DNA from: DATIJJ01 sp964612855
GTDB lineage: Bacteria; Pseudomonadota; Gammaproteobacteria; DSM-16500
Reading direction: 5' to 3'
Assembly (NCBI GenBank): GCA_964612855.1
Contig: CAZTDR010000031.1
Location: forward strand, 1 to 32,300
DNA: 32,300 bases
How positions within the stretch are numbered: position 1 is the first letter of the stretch; each line of letters opens with the position of its first letter. Made by a program: the position numbers and the translations under genes. Shown one piece after another: positions 31,079-32,300 of the stretch. The notes beneath the pieces were generated by a model that was not told the DNA's origin, ran no database searches, and worked only from the letters and a program-made list of their open reading frames with translations.

Positions 31079-32232
31079 TATTTTGTTTCCGCAAATAATT
31101 CTTGCCCGATTAAAATTCGTCGGATTTCCGACGTACCTGCGCCAATTTCATATAACTTGGCATCGCGTAACAATCTGCCAGTGGGATATTCATTGATATA
31201 ACCATTGCCGCCCAAACATTGAATGGCTTGTAAAGCAGCCCATGTGGCTTTTTCAGAATTATATAAAATAACACTCGCGGAATCTTTACGTGTAATGTGG
31301 CCATGATCGGCTGCACGTGCTGCGGAATACAATAAGGCACGTCCCGACAATAAGCCGACATAGATGTCAGCTAATTTCGCTTGAATAAGTTGAAATTCGC
31401 CGATGGATTGGCCGAATTGTTTACGCTCATGGACATAGGGTAAAACGGTGTCAAGACAAGCTTGCATCAAACCGACAGGGCCTGCGGCTAAAATAATTCG
31501 CTCAATGTCTAGCCCTTTCATTAAGACTTTCGTGCCGTAATTGAGTGTCCCTAAAACATTTTCTGCGGGTACATGACAATTTTCAAAAATCAATTCACAC
31601 GTGCTGGAACCACGCATGCCTAATTTATCGAGTTTTTGCGCAGTGGAATAACCTTTAAAATTTTTTTCTACGATAAAAGCAGTAATGTTATGTTTGCTTT
31701 CTTTGCCTGTCCGTGCGTAAACCACCAACACATCGGCTTCGTGTCCATTGGTAATCCACATTTTGGTGCCATTTAAAATAAAATCATCGCCTTTGGGTTC
31801 AGCACGCAATTGCATGCTCATGACATCCGAACCGGAATTCGCCTCACTCATCGCAAGCGCACCCACATATTCACCACTGCATAATTTAGGTAAATATTTT
31901 TGTTTTTGTTCGTGAGTTGCGTTTAATCGAATTTGATTAACACATAAATTGGAGTGAGCGCCGTAACTTAATCCAACTGAGCCTGAAGCACGGCTAATTT
32001 CTTCCATGGCAATAACATGTTCGAGATAACCTAAGCCTGTACCACCGTATTCCGTTTCGACCGTGATGCCCAGTAAGCCCATTTCACCTAATTTTTTCCA
32101 CAGAGAGGGCGGAAATTCACTGTTGCGGTCAATCTCAGCGGCGAGAGGCGCAATTTCACTGGCGGCAAAATCACGTACGGATTCTCGCAGTAAGCTTGCG
32201 GTGTCACCGAGATGGAAATCGAGTGTGGTCAT
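31078..32232 (-). CDS. liuA: Isovaleryl-CoA dehydrogenase
   Basis: The 384-residue FAD enzyme oxidises isovaleryl-CoA to 3-methylcrotonyl-CoA. The isovaleryl-type catalytic base is E244 in GLDIERIILAAGPVGLMQ, matching E254 of human IVD. At the C-terminal site where other acyl-CoA dehydrogenases carry Glu it has YEIGAGTSEIRR, with Ala. This swap separates it from the acyl-CoA dehydrogenase at 20796. ALAMSEANSGSDVMSMQLRA and CLGGNGYINEYPTGRLLRDA are further family marks. AAGGACG lies about nine bases before the ATG. It is the first gene of the liu cluster; a REP-like repeat lies 27 bases upstream, so the promoter is either in that short gap or beyond the repeat. No liuR regulator is visible inside the window. 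Confidence 0.96.
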   Translation of the reverse strand: MTTLDFHLGDTASLLRESVRDFAASEIAPLAAEIDRNSEFPPSLWKKLGEMGLLGITVETEYGGTGLGYLEHVIAMEEISRASGSVGLSYGAHSNLCVNQIRLNATHEQKQKYLPKLCSGEYVGALAMSEANSGSDVMSMQLRAEPKGDDFILNGTKMWITNGHEADVLVVYARTGKESKHNITAFIVEKNFKGYSTAQKLDKLGMRGSSTCELIFENCHVPAENVLGTLNYGTKVLMKGLDIERIILAAGPVGLMQACLDTVLPYVHERKQFGQSIGEFQLIQAKLADIYVGLLSGRALLYSAARAADHGHITRKDSASVILYNSEKATWAALQAIQCLGGNGYINEYPTGRLLRDAKLYEIGAGTSEIRRILIGQELFAETK

Positions 32233-32259
32233 TGCAATACGTCCTTGTTAATAAAAAAT

Positions 32260-32300
32260 GTAGGGTGGATTAGGTGCGCGCTTATCGCACCGTAATCCAC
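32260..32300. repeat. GTAG-headed REP-like repeat, GGTGGATTA family (cut by window end)
   Basis: GTAGGGTGGATTAGGTGCGC begins the unit and CACCGTAATCCAC ends the visible half, a full hairpin. The inverted partner would lie beyond 32300. The ten bases before GTAG are identical to those before 18570. Confidence 0.88.

Noticed and set aside
1..32300. Integrated prophage, integrase, att sites, toxin-antitoxin or restriction genes
   Set aside because: None seen on either strand; the unusual content is limited to orphan proteins and short palindromic repeats.

Overview
The window looks like the chromosome of an AT-rich gammaproteobacterium of the order Legionellales (Coxiellaceae or Legionellaceae-like). 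Four things point that way. There is an AnkH/LegA3-like ankyrin protein with a cysteine-protease-like Q..GNCSW motif. There are five long, family-less proteins with charged or Ser-rich C-termini that look like Dot/Icm effector candidates. There is a small lysine/alanine-rich histone H1-like protein. Aerobic branched-chain amino-acid catabolism genes sit beside them. No 16S rRNA, tRNA or dot/icm structural gene is present, so genus-level placement is inference.

Layout. 1-280 is the start of an ABC substrate-binding protein (minus, cut by the window edge). 476-5653 (minus) is a cyanide-insensitive-type cytochrome bd oxidase (cydA, cydB) with a class I photolyase and an EntS-like MFS exporter tightly coupled behind cydB. 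5764-7387 (minus) holds a DUF378 membrane protein and the AnkH-like protein. 7429-7897 is a run of three consecutive palindromic elements. 7976-11065 (minus) holds two unknown proteins, one an 816-817-residue multi-spanning membrane protein. 11349-12886 (minus) is a pilin and PilT. 12979-14577 (minus) is an ACS-family MFS permease and the H1-like protein. 15033-18489 holds two unknown effector-like proteins, on opposite strands, flanking a dienelactone hydrolase. 18785-21947 holds a Sfp-type phosphopantetheinyl transferase (minus) divergent from lysA and an isobutyryl-CoA dehydrogenase-like gene (plus). 22122-24517 (minus) is mmsB-mmsA of valine catabolism. 24623-27652 (plus) is a secreted zinc-dependent phospholipase C-like protein and a 656-residue membrane protein with an Arg/Ser-rich tail. 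27717-32232 (minus) is the leucine catabolism cluster, reading liuA, liuB, liuC, mvaB in transcription order, without the biotin carboxylase subunit gene liuD.

Metabolically, the acyl-CoA dehydrogenase, MmsB and MmsA cover part of valine to propionyl-CoA, and IVD, MCC-beta, the methylglutaconyl-CoA hydratase and HMG-CoA lyase cover leucine to acetyl-CoA plus acetoacetate. Both routes pass electrons to the respiratory chain, for which the bd-type oxidase is one possible exit.

The most distinctive feature of the DNA itself is its density of short palindromic repeats between genes. There are GTAG-headed REP-like inverted pairs of at least three sequence families, a GTCATCCCCG hairpin family, two long (about 183 bp) fold-back elements, and a 15-base IS-end-like motif that three times sits 25-34 bases before a GTAG repeat in the same orientation. 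One locus (18497-18788) is a nested composite. Several genes end inside these repeats.
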